Part shown: positions 1-9,501 of the stretch, piece after piece
How positions within the stretch are numbered: position 1 is the stretch's first letter
Layout: the number at the start of each line of letters is the position of its first letter
Assembly (NCBI RefSeq): GCF_001640805.2
Contig: NC_066843.1
Span: forward strand, 414,079 to 478,078
DNA length: 64,000 bases
From: Lates calcarifer
Lineage: Eukaryota > Chordata > Actinopteri > Centropomidae
Reading direction: 5' to 3'
The notes under the pieces: generated by a model
Databases searched by the model: none
What the model was told of the DNA's origin: nothing
What the model saw: the letters and a program-made list of their open reading frames with translations, nothing else
Made by a program: the position numbers and the translations under genes

Positions 1-1010
1 TAACCCTAACCCTAACCCTAACTCTGCTAAAAACTGTAACCCTAACCCTAGCCTCTGGTTAAAAGTCATAACCCTAACCCTAACCTAACCTCTGGCTAAA
101 AGTTATAACCCTAACCCTAACCCTGGTAACCCTAACCCTAACCCTAACCTCTGGCTAAAAAACTGTAACCCTAACCCTAGGCTCTGGCTAAAAGTCATAA
201 CCCTAACCTCTGGCTAAAAACTGTAACCCTAACCTTAACCTCTGGCTAAAAGTCATAACCCTAACCACTGGCTAAAAGCTGTAACCCTAACCCTAACCTC
301 TGGCTAAAAGTTATAACCCTAACCCTAACCTCTGGCTAAAAACTGTAACCCTAACCTTAACCTCTGGCTAAAAGTCATAACCCTAACCCTAAAAGCAGTT
401 AAAAGTCATAACCCTAATCTCTAGCTAAAAGCTGTAACCTTAACCCTAGTCATAACCATAAAGTCATAACCCTAACCCTTATCTCTAGCTACTTGCCCTA
501 TGCAATTAAAATGTACAATTGATGCTAAAAACGAATTGCTGGTTGAAAGCTGCAACCCTAACCCTGTCCTTCAGCTACAAATGGCTAAAAGGTGCAGCCT
601 AACCCTAACCTGCAGCTTATAGTGGCTACATGCCACAACCCTAACCCTAATCTCCAGCTAAAAGTGGCTAAAAGCAGCGACTCTAACCCTAAACTCTGGC
701 TAACAGTGGTTAAAAGTCGTAACCCTAGCCCTAGCCTTCGACTACAAGTGGCTAAAAGCTGCAATCCTAACCCTAACCTCCAGCTAAAAGTGGCTGAAGC
801 CCACAACCCTAACCCTAACGTCTTACTACTAGCTAGCTAGCCTAACCCCAACTCTATCCTCTGGCTAAAAACTATAACCCTAACTTCCAGCTACAAGTGG
901 CTTAAAGAAACAAATGCTAAACCTAATCTCTACTGACTATAAGGGGCTAAAAGCTGCAACCATAACCCTAACCCTAATCTATGCCTAACAGTGGCTAAAA
1001 GCAGCCTCAT
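1..1010. repeat. Degenerate telomeric / subtelomeric repeat array
   Basis: Blocks of two to four CCCTAA hexamers (the C-strand of the vertebrate telomere repeat) alternate with a linker close to CTCTGGCTAAAAGTCATAA or CTCTGGCTAAAAACTGTAA. From about 530 onward the linker changes to a form containing CTACAAGTGGCTAAAAGCTGCAA and the hexamers become rarer. CCCTAA reading 5'->3' at the left edge is the orientation of a left chromosome end. The decay from left to right fits the inner edge of a telomere. No gene is present; open frames here are products of the repeat. Confidence 0.9.
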
Positions 1011-1067
1011 GCTAAAAATATTCACTTTCATACAGTATTAAACACACCAGCAAAATATTCAGTGGTC

Positions 1068-1245
1068 AGAAATATTTATTTGAGTAAGAGCAAGATAATC
1101 CTCTATTAGTCCCACAGCAGGGAAATTCAGTGTTGCAGCAGCAAAAATCAAGAAAGGCATGGTACAAACAAGACAGGATACAAAACAAAATACATAACAT
1201 CTGAAAATTGTAGTGTGAAAAGAAAAAAAGGACTATGTACACAGT
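1068..1245 (-). repeat. Retroelement 3'-tail-like sequence with AATAAA
   Basis: Read on the minus strand this stretch has TGCTGCTGCAACACTGAATT, then a TGTGGGACTAATAGAGGATT motif and an AATAAA at 1071-1076. That series resembles the 3' ends of common fish retroelements and of some fish mRNAs. I cannot name the family. It could also serve as the 3' end of the minus-strand transcript proposed at 1050-5740. Confidence 0.45.
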
Positions 1246-1289
1246 AATAGATTAGTGTACTAATATTGCAGTTTAAAATAGCAAAATAC

Positions 1290-1830
1290 CAAAATGAAAT
1301 GACAAAGGTTCAAAAACGGTGAAAAAATGTCATAGTATAATGAGACATCAAAAACTGTCATAGTACAGTATGGTGTCACAAATCTCATATTATAAAGTGC
1401 AAAAAAATGTCATTGTAGAGTAAGACATCAAAAATGGTCAAAAAATGACATAGTATAGTAAGTGTCAAAAATGAAAAAAAGTCATAGAAATGAACATCAA
1501 AAAGTATAGTACAGTATGGTGTCAAAAATGGTCAAAAAATGTCATAGTATAATAACGCATCAAAAACTGTCATAGTGCAGTAAGGCAACAAAAACGGTCA
1601 AAAAATGTTACAGTATAGTAAGGCCTCAAAAACACTCAGAAAATGTCATAGTATAATAAAGCCTCAAAAACGGCCAAAAAGATTTCATAAAAGATATAAT
1701 TAAGACATAGTTCATAGTACAGTATTCTGTGAAAAATGTCAGTTAATTCTGTCATTAAAAAATGCCACAGGATATTATGTCGCTAAGAGAATGTCATAGC
1801 ACAGTATGTCATGAAAAATAGGAAAATATT
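1290..1830. repeat. AT-rich minisatellite, about 36-40 bp unit
   Basis: About a dozen imperfect units contain AAAATGTCATAGTATAGTAA followed by GACATCAAAAACGGTC. Spacing varies by small indels and units are clearly diverged. An outlying unit (GTCATAGTAAGGTGTCAAAA) recurs at 2716-2735, so the array may once have been longer. Confidence 0.8.
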
Positions 1831-2165
1831 TGTTTACATAAAAATAATTTTGTTAATAAAAGAACTTGTTAACCTCACTAAAAAAATAGCAAAAATAATT
1901 TTACTAACTTAACCATAGTAAAATCATTTCAGTAAAATAATTTTTTAAAAGAAATATTAGGAAATGTAAAAACTGTCTCTCACTGGTTTGAATTTCAAGT
2001 TTCATTTACCTTTTTATGAACAAAAACACACTAACAAATCATTGTAATCAGATGTCAAACATAAATAAGAACAGTTTAGAAAAGTCAAAATAGATGTATT
2101 CATCAGTTTCTGTGATTAATGTGTTCTTGTCTCTGCTGGAGGAGAAGACGACAGCAGCTGAGGAC

Positions 2166-3780
2166 CTGAAGTGGATAAAAGAAAACAAAAGTATTACGAG
2201 GCTGTTAATTAAGTAAAAGACCTCTACTATCTAACTGTTCTGTTGGTTTCCTGTTATTCAACTGAAAACACTTTGCTTTTCTCCACCACCTGTAATGTAG
2301 CCATGGGCACATTTTCCAGAGACAATCTTCATTGTGACAAGATTTAACGCCTATGAAACAACTATTTAATTAATAATTGTATCACAAGCAGTTAAATGAT
2401 AACAAAGATGCTTAGTAGACATGTTCATCTTTGGAAAATGTGCTTATAACTACATTAACCCTAACCAGCTCTAAACCGGTATTTCCTTGTGGTCAAATAT
2501 CTGTCATTATCTTTGCTGTGATATGTTAAATGTTGTCTAAAATCATTAAATGCATCTTCCTAAACTTTTGAGTTGCATTTCTCTATTTTGAAACTGTTAT
2601 ACTAATCATTTTGTTGCATTTTATTTTTAGAAAAATGTCATGATTCTCAAGTTTTAAAGTTTTAGACCTATTTTTAAACATTTTCAAAATACATTTTTTA
2701 CAGGTTTCATGTTAAAAAGTCATAGTAAGGTGTCAAAAATGTGACCCCCCCCCCACCAGGTTTCATGCTTAATTCTTAGACCTATTTAGTTTTAAATATT
2801 TTAAATTTATTTTAATGGTTGAATATTTAAAGGTTTTTACCTTATTTATCAAACTTTTTAAAGCCTATTTATTTATTATTCTTTATACATATTACACATT
2901 AATGTTTGTTTCATACTTAGTGTAGAAGCCTAAATTCATTATTAGTTGATTCATATGTGGATGGCAACTTAATTTCATATTTTTAGCAGTAATGTTTATT
3001 GAGATCAAAAGGAATATTTACAGATTAAAATAATTACAATTCATATGTATTGAGAGTGATATGGTCACGGTTTAATTTGTAACATTTAAAAATATGTGAG
3101 TGGATAATTTAAAGGGTTACAATTGTCATCTGTAATGTTTTGTGATATTAGTGAGTGTACTGAGGCTCGCTAGTAAATTTGCATATTTTGTTGCTTATTA
3201 ATACTTAAGTATCGATGGGGTGTGGTTTCTGCATCAACATGGAGTGGAGCCACAGTTTTTTGACCTCTCACACTCTCATACTCACTTTAATTTTCTTTTT
3301 TTATTTTCTTGTGGATAACTTTTGTACTGTGGTTTTTATGTGTTGAAGTAAATCCTGTGGAGTTTTTCCCTTTGATGATGTGCATTACAAGAGGGAATTA
3401 GTAGAGTGTCAAGCTAAGGCTTCATTAATTAGTGAACCTACACTTAATATTTAAAGATTTTCAATTTATTTATTAAAGTTATATACTTATTTTTAACCTA
3501 AAACTGATAAGTTACAGCAGCTTTAATTTGTTGCTGTTTGTTCCAGACAAGAGGTTTTAAAGAGTCAAACTGCAGCTGAGATAATGACAGAGTCAGACTG
3601 AAACTAACACTGACCTTCTGCTATTATACTATTGTACTATTATAGAACAATTTTCTGAAAATTTATAGACAGGACATTAATCAGTTATTATTATATTCAA
3701 TACTAAACTCACTAAATATCAAGAATTTAAACAATAACACTGTTACTAACACATTGTTCAGAATGAGTAAATCGTTTGGA
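2166..3780. other. AT-rich non-coding stretch
   Basis: No coding signal, RNA gene or clear repeat family was found. One stray telomeric CCCTAACC occurs near 2459 and a short poly-C run near 2745. If the candidate minus-strand transcript is real, most of this is its second intron. Confidence 0.5.
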
Positions 3781-4036
3781 CACATACCTGTTTGGTTTAT
3801 CAGGTGAGAGCAGGTGTTTCTGTCCAGGCTGCAGCAGCTGAACCAGTAAACCTGGAAAACACAAGTACAGCAGCTGAAAACTAAACACTAGAACCAACGA
3901 TCACACTCTGAGTGCTGGGGTGAATAAATTTATTATGGTACTACAATATGATTTTATTGATCTCAGAGAGAAAATCAATGTTTAAAATAATTTTCATAAT
4001 AACTTCTAACAGTAATCTGATCTCAGTCACTGTGAC

Positions 4037-5052
4037 CAGAGGCCTGTACTACAAATGGAGTTGAACCTCCTCAGGTTCTCAGGTAAAGTCGGGGTTGACA
4101 AACCCTGACCGCCTCGATCTGTGTTAAACGGTACGACGGTGGTTCAGATGTGGGTCAGTTGAGTCGGTGTTAACTTAATCAGAGTTAGTGCGTGTTGATT
4201 AAAGGGGCGTGCACCGTATCTCTCAGATGAAGAGCGCACGTTAATTCAGTGGGTTTAGAGGAATTTAAAGAGACTCTAACGACACAATGTCAAACCAACA
4301 AAGACAGAGAGACTGGTCACATGTTCTCTGGATTCTTCATCTGTAATATGAGATGGAAGGACACGGAACATATGTGATCATTTCACGTATGGGGGGTGAA
4401 TTATTGTCCTGAAAGACAATATAATGAGACAGGCTGTTGTAATTGTAGACTACAGACCAAGCAGCATTAATGATGGAAATATGAATGTGAACCACTTTAT
4501 AGGAATGTTTCTATTTGATCCAGGTTCAGTTTCCACTGAGGCTGAAATACTGTTAACATGAAGTTCATACTGAACATAACAGCATTACATTCATACATAT
4601 ACAGCCTGAGTGTTCCAGGCAGAACATCATTAACAGGAACAGCTCATTCTCAGACATGTGACCCACGTGTTGACTGTAATCCAAGTATCTGAGAAATGAT
4701 CACATATGTTCTGTGTCCTTCCATCTCATATTACAGATGAAGAATCCAGAGAACATGTGACCAGTCTCTCTGTCTTTGTTGGTTTGACATTGTGTCGTTA
4801 GAGTCTCTTTAAATTCCTCTAAACCCACAGAATTAACGTGCGCTCTTCATCTGAGAGATACGGTGCACGCCCCTTTAATCAACACGCACTAACTCTGATT
4901 AAGTTAACACCGACTCAACTGACCCACATCTGAACCACCGTCGTACCGTTTAACACAGATCGAGGCAGTCAGGGTTTGTCAACCCCGACTTTCACCTGAG
5001 AACCTGAGTTAAACCAGAGGAGGTTCAACTCTCTTCGTAGTTCAGGCCTCTG
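4037..5052. mobile_element. Fold-back element with about 350-bp inverted arms
   Basis: The left arm, 4037-4384, is repeated almost perfectly in reverse complement at 4693-5052, around a 308-bp loop. The outer ends begin CAGAGGCCTG on both sides. Both arms carry the same internal blocks, for example AGAGCGCACGTTAATTC and GGTACGACGGTGGTTCAG. The loop is AT-rich and encodes nothing recognisable, so this is a non-autonomous (MITE or Foldback-like) DNA element. I could not identify a target-site duplication or name the superfamily. Confidence 0.8.
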
Positions 5053-5619
5053 CTCTCAGAGTTCAAATCTAGTTTTCAGCTTGTATTTAACACAGAACTG
5101 AGCTCAGTAAAGTCTCAAGTCACCACAAGCAATTTTCTGATCAATAACATACACAACGATGGATCAATAGATGGCTATGGACAGATTACTGTCACAAACT
5201 GCCACACTAAAACACAAAAACTACACAAACCTACCGAGACACAATATGATGCAAAACAACCACAGAGAAGCTGAGCATGCGTAGATGGAAAACAGATAGA
5301 GACACGAAACGATGCAACACCACCACATACAGACAACATGATCACAGCGACATGCTAATCCTCCATTAACTGACTTAAACTGACCGAGATGGAGCTCAGC
5401 ATTACAAAGAAGCAGTGAAGTGTGTGCAGAGTAAAGAGAAGCTAGCGGAGATGGAACAGACAGACAGACTGAACACCAGCCTCCACAGCTCACACACAAA
5501 CACACACACACTTCAACCGCGCAAATAAAAACGACAACAAGAAGGGAAAAGCCCCAAAGACATCTTTTAACATAAGGCTAAGGCTAATGCTAACGCTAGC
5601 CGCTAACTGTTTGCCTTAC
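5053..5619. other. Non-coding sequence left of the subtelomeric promoter
   Basis: There is no convincing coding region. A short repeated AGGCTAA / GCTAACGCTA stretch lies at 5573-5600, next to the donor of the candidate first exon. The rest would be the intron of the candidate minus-strand transcript. Confidence 0.45.
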
Positions 5620-5900
5620 CCTCGCGCTGCAGTTGTGTTCAACAATAAAAGCAGCTCCAGACTCTCCGGTAACGACGTTTCCTCACAGCACGGACAAACA
5701 GAGGCGACGCTTCAAACAAACATATTTAAGTCGGTTTTCCAACTTCCGGTCTCCGCCTCTCTGAGCTCCTCCCAGAAGATCATGGCCAATGAGGAGACAC
5801 GTTGTGAACAATGACGACATACGTCAGCCAACATTAACAGAAAAACGCTGATTGGCTGGTCGATTCTGGTCCACCTAGCAACCGCCTCTGATTGGTCTTA
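5620..5900 (-). promoter_or_regulatory. Promoter-like block firing toward the telomere
   Basis: Read on the minus strand, three CCAAT/ATTGG boxes (plus positions about 5889-5893, 5850-5854 and 5784-5788) and CRE-like halves (TACGTCA at 5820-5826) precede an ETS core ACCGGAAGT (5742-5750). An AT-rich CTTAAATATG (5721-5730) follows, and about 100 bp later a consensus splice donor at 5614-5620. The order matches a housekeeping-type promoter with a short first exon. It faces the chromosome end. No protein-coding gene was found downstream of it. Confidence 0.45.
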
Positions 5901-6545
5901 ATACATCCACCGTAATCCACCATAAAGACGCATGGATGTTTTATTAGAGCTGATACCTGATGAACGTGATGAGGGTTTACTACACTGAGACACTGAGACA
6001 GTTTCATCCTTGAATAAATAAATAAATGTGGTTGTTTTGACGGGATGACAGGTTTAATGAACTGAATCACCATAGACTGTATATAAAAAGATAACACACT
6101 GCACAGATCAACAGATCAACTATCACATATAAGTTAAATGACTTAGGAATTTAAAACACCCTGAAGAAAACTTATGAAAAATCACCTACAGTCTCATATC
6201 AGTGAGTCCTTACCAGGCTAATATATTAATTAAAAAAAGTTTTAGAACAAAGGCTGACGAGTGACTTACATGTTTTTTTTTTTTTTTTTCGGACATTTTG
6301 GCTCAGAAACGTAGCTAGGCTAAACTAAAGTAAGCTAAGATAAACTAAACCAAGCTAAATTAAACATTTTATCATTAAACAATTATCAAAATTAAGTAGT
6401 TGTAAGTAATTTCCTGCTCATTGATTGATTGATTGATCATTGCAGCTCAAGTATTGATTAACAAATGTAAGCATGCTAATCTGCTAAGCTAAGACGATGA
6501 ATGTGTTAAACATCAGACACTCAGAAACTGTTGTTAACATGACAC

Positions 6546-6551
6546 TTTATT
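6546..6551 (-). terminator. nme2 poly(A) signal
   Basis: A minus-strand AATAAA lies about 120 nt beyond the nme2 stop codon, giving a short 3' UTR. Between the stop and this signal the plus strand has a very G-rich stretch (6596-6657), which is C-rich in the mRNA. Confidence 0.75.
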
Positions 6552-6669
6552 GAGAAGTGCTACATGTTGTGGGTTGATCGGTGAAGACCAAGTCAGAGGG
6601 TCGGCTGTGGGGGGAGGAGGACGGGGGGTTGAGTGGGGCGGGTTGGGGGGGGGGGCCAGTTTGGTGGGT

Positions 6670-8657
6670 TTACTCGTACAGGAAGGGCTGGAAGCAGGGG
6701 GTGTAGTTGACGAACTCCTCGGCTTTGAACCACAGGTCGATCTCGGTCTTGGCATTCTCCACTGTGTCGCTGCCGTGGATGATGTTCCTGAAGGAAACAC
6801 CAGGTGTCAGAGTTCGTCGACTGTCCCAACACTTCCTACCTGTCTGCACTACTTCTACAGGGACTGACCGACTTTGTCTTTATCAGATGTAGTCAAGCAG
6901 CTGCTGACAAATTTCTGTTTTTCTGTTTTGACTTTTTGACTCATAATTTTAACATACATTGTAATTTTAGCGAGTAGCCTTGTAAATAAGAATAATTAGA
7001 TTTAGTAAATTCTAATTTTGACTCATCAACTTTTCAACGTTTTAAATTTTCAGTCATTAAATCTTTTAACTTGTTTAACTTTTCACCTGCTTCATAATTT
7101 ATATTTCTGATCATTCAGTGGTTAATATTCAGTTTAGTCTTTGTCAAAGTTACTGTTATTGTCAACATATAATAAACTCTATTTAGTATGTTTGTATCAT
7201 CAATATGAGCTTGTTTCATTTGGAAGTAAAACCTGTTTTTACACAAATAATTTTAAAAGTCGTTATATATCTGCAATTATCAGGACACAGTTAACAGTTT
7301 TATTTTGGTCTATTTCACACATTTTACCTGCAGAAATCAAACTTTTATTACAGTACATTATATTATTATTATTCCATAAATAATTTCCCTGATTTTGTGG
7401 ATTATGTTACTCACCTGCCGATGTTGATGCACAGGTCTCCACGGATGCTGCCGGGCTTGGAGTCAGCGGGGTTGGTCTCACCCAGCATCATCCTGACCAG
7501 CTTCACAATGCTCTGACCCTCCCACACCTGAAACACACACACAATAACACACCTGTCACACACCTGTGGTCAGGACGTACACTCAGTGCCCAGTTTATTA
7601 GGAACACCTGAAACTAACAGTCTGATCTAACAGTTCTTCAGTTTGTCTTATTTTACTGTGTTAACAAGGTGTTTCTGCTGTTTACCCTACTGTTACTGAT
7701 CAAAATAATAGGAACACCTCAGTGTAACACAGTCTCATCTGTTATCCACAAAGAACAACAAACAAACTATCAAACACAGTGACAGAGGATCACTCTGAAC
7801 ATAATAATCTGAACAACAGATGAATTCAACTTTAAACAGAAATGATCTGTGCTCTTCAGTGACAAATAATACACTTTACTTTTATTTATCCTGTACACTC
7901 AGCAGACATGTCAATAAATGGATGAGCAATAATTTAAGTTTTAATTTAAAATGAACATGAAAACATCTTAGAAACTTAGTTAAACTACGACTGATTTACA
8001 AATCAAAAACACACTGAAAAATCAGCCACCGCATTGGAGTCTAAAGTGGCCAAACACTGCCACCCACTGGCCAGTCAATGTAAGTCCAAACCAATGATGG
8101 CCAGAGATGCTGAGCAGCTCAGGAATATGTTGCCAATCCTTCTACAGGAGAGTCCTGCAGGTAAAAACATCTGTAAGCAAGTAAGTATTGATTTTATATT
8201 AAGATTATTAATTAATTATTAAAATGAATCATCCGTCCACTAGATGTTTGTTTTTTAAAAAGTTTTTGTTCAAAAATGGTTCATGTTTGTTTTTCTTGCC
8301 TAAAGAAGAATAAAACAGAGTTAAACAGAGGAGAAGCAGCGGCGTCACTCATCAACACGTCTCTGAACTGAGCTCAAAATAAATCTGAGGCTCGTCATCA
8401 TCCTGAGAGTCACCGCTCAGGACGAGGACAACACGACTGTAAAAGGACTGAGACCTTGACAACAAAAGTGTGTGTATATATGTGTGTGTTACCATGGCGA
8501 GGATGGGTCCAGAGGACATGTATTTGCAGAGACCAGCGTAGAAAGGTGTGTCCTTCAGGTCCAGGTAGTGCTTCTTCATGTGGTCCTCAGAGGCCTGAAC
8601 ACACAGAGTACAACTACTGATAAACACACAATGAACACATTAAAATACACAATCTGA

Positions 8658-8695
<38 letters not shown>

Positions 8696-9501
8696 CAGCT
8701 GGGAATAACGGAGTGTGTGACAGTGAGTCCTTCACTGAAGCTGCGACATTCAGCAACTCAACAGCTGTCACCCCCTCCTCCTCCCCCTCCTCCCCCCTCA
8801 GTGGTGGAGTCGTGTGTCCGTCACTCAGACAGTTGAAGTTTCAGTCTGATCAAAACTGATCATCAGAATAAACCTCTGATCAGCTGCACACAGAGGAAAC
8901 TGATCAGGATAGAACTGTAACTGTCTTTAGATTTGAGAGTCACGACGAAGCTGAAGAAGCCTTTCTTTATTTTAGGGACGTGATTTTCAGGCTCGAGCAG
9001 GAGACAAATATATATAGAACAAATAAATATCTGAATATGATTGTTTCAGTCCTGGTTGTTGAGTCACTCTAGAAATTAAAATGTAAATAAACTGGAAAGA
9101 AAATTCTGTTTTTCTTTCTCTCTGCTGAGCTCAGGTCTCTCCTGACATTTCCTGATTAAAAACTCCCATGACCTCTGACCTCTGACCTCTGACCTCTTAC
9201 AGAGTAGACCCACAGTCTGATCAGTCTCAAGTCAAACTATATGTTAATAAATGTTGCTGTGACTTTAAAGTTTAATTCTCTGGACTGACTTCTCCACCTG
9301 AGGTTCATGGGTACTGTAGTATTTCATCCAGTATTCCTGGTGTCCACCAACAGGAAGTAGTCTGCGGTAACAGGTCATGGTTACCTGCATGAACTTGGCG
9401 GCGACCAGCCTGAAGCCTCTCTGCTCGAAACGCTTGATGATCTCACCGCACAGTCCTCTCTGGACGCCATCGGGCTTCACAGCGATGAAGGTACGCTCCA
9501 T
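6670..9501 (-). CDS. nme2: Nucleoside diphosphate kinase, NME1/NME2 type
   Basis: This enzyme transfers the gamma-phosphate from ATP to other nucleoside diphosphates through a phospho-histidine, and family members form hexamers in the cytosol. Coding exons on the minus strand are 9385-9501, 8493-8594, 7415-7527 and 6670-6787; all introns are GT-AG and the phases close. The product is 149 residues against 152 for human NME1/NME2. It starts [16 protein letters not shown] and lacks a leader, unlike NME3 or NME4. The NDPK active-site residues are present: Lys9, Tyr49, Phe57, Arg85, Thr91, Arg102, Asn112 and catalytic His115 in GRNIIHGSD, with Glu126. The C-terminus PCFQPFLYE is unusual. The start is fixed by family alignment, and a CAG acceptor about 17 nt upstream implies a non-coding first exon. 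Assignment to the NME2 rather than the NME1 branch is less sure. Confidence 0.93.
7576..7740. repeat. Interspersed repeat fragment inside nme2 intron 3
   Basis: The sequence opens with ACACTCAGTGCCCAGTTTAT and continues to AGGAACACC, then ends near ATAATAGGAACACCTCAGTG. Similar ends recur widely in teleost genomes. I do not assign a superfamily. Related wording (GTTCCTAATAACATGCTCAG) is seen at 30770-30790. Confidence 0.5.
8659..8694. repeat. (CA)18 microsatellite in nme2 intron 2
   Basis: A pure CA run lies about 65 bp upstream (in nme2 sense) of coding exon 2. It reads as (TG)n in the transcript. Confidence 0.95.
9169..9195 (-). promoter_or_regulatory. Four AGGTCA half-sites spaced by one base (DR1 array), nme2 intron 1
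   Basis: On the minus strand four exact AGGTCA hexamers are each separated by a single G (plus strand TGACCT at 9169, 9176, 9183 and 9190). DR1 spacing is the binding configuration of HNF4, PPAR/RXR and RXR homodimers. The array may equally be a chance 7-bp tandem repeat. It lies in nme2 coding intron 1. Confidence 0.5.

Larger units (their letters stand above)
1050..5740 (-). ncRNA. Candidate spliced subtelomeric transcript running toward the telomere
   Basis: On the minus strand three exon-like segments line up. Exon 1 has its donor after 5620 (GCGAG followed by GTAAGG). Exon 2, 3788-3851 (64 nt), has acceptor TTTTCCAG and donor ACAG followed by GTATGT. Exon 3 begins at 2165 behind acceptor TATCCACTTCAG and could end at the AATAAA at 1071-1076. 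A promoter-like block lies just upstream of exon 1. The joined exons contain no reading frame that opens with ATG and runs any useful length, so I call it non-coding. Readthrough past 1070 would give UUAGGG-type RNA, the polarity of TERRA. Exon calls rest only on splice-site quality; expression is unproven. Confidence 0.35.

Noticed and set aside
585..840. Overlapping open frames on both strands in the telomere array
   Set aside because: They translate the hexamer and linker periodically (repeated NPNP or RLGLGL patterns), which any stop-free repeat would give.
2457..2466. Interstitial telomere repeat
   Set aside because: Only about one and a half hexamers; too short to mean anything.
5221..5511. 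Cysteine-rich 96-residue minus-strand frame
   Set aside because: The ATG falls in CA/TG-rich DNA, there is no homology that I recognise, and it lies in the proposed intron. No splice or codon support.
5587..5814. 75-residue plus-strand frame over the subtelomeric promoter
   Set aside because: It overlaps the promoter elements of the opposite strand and resembles no known protein.
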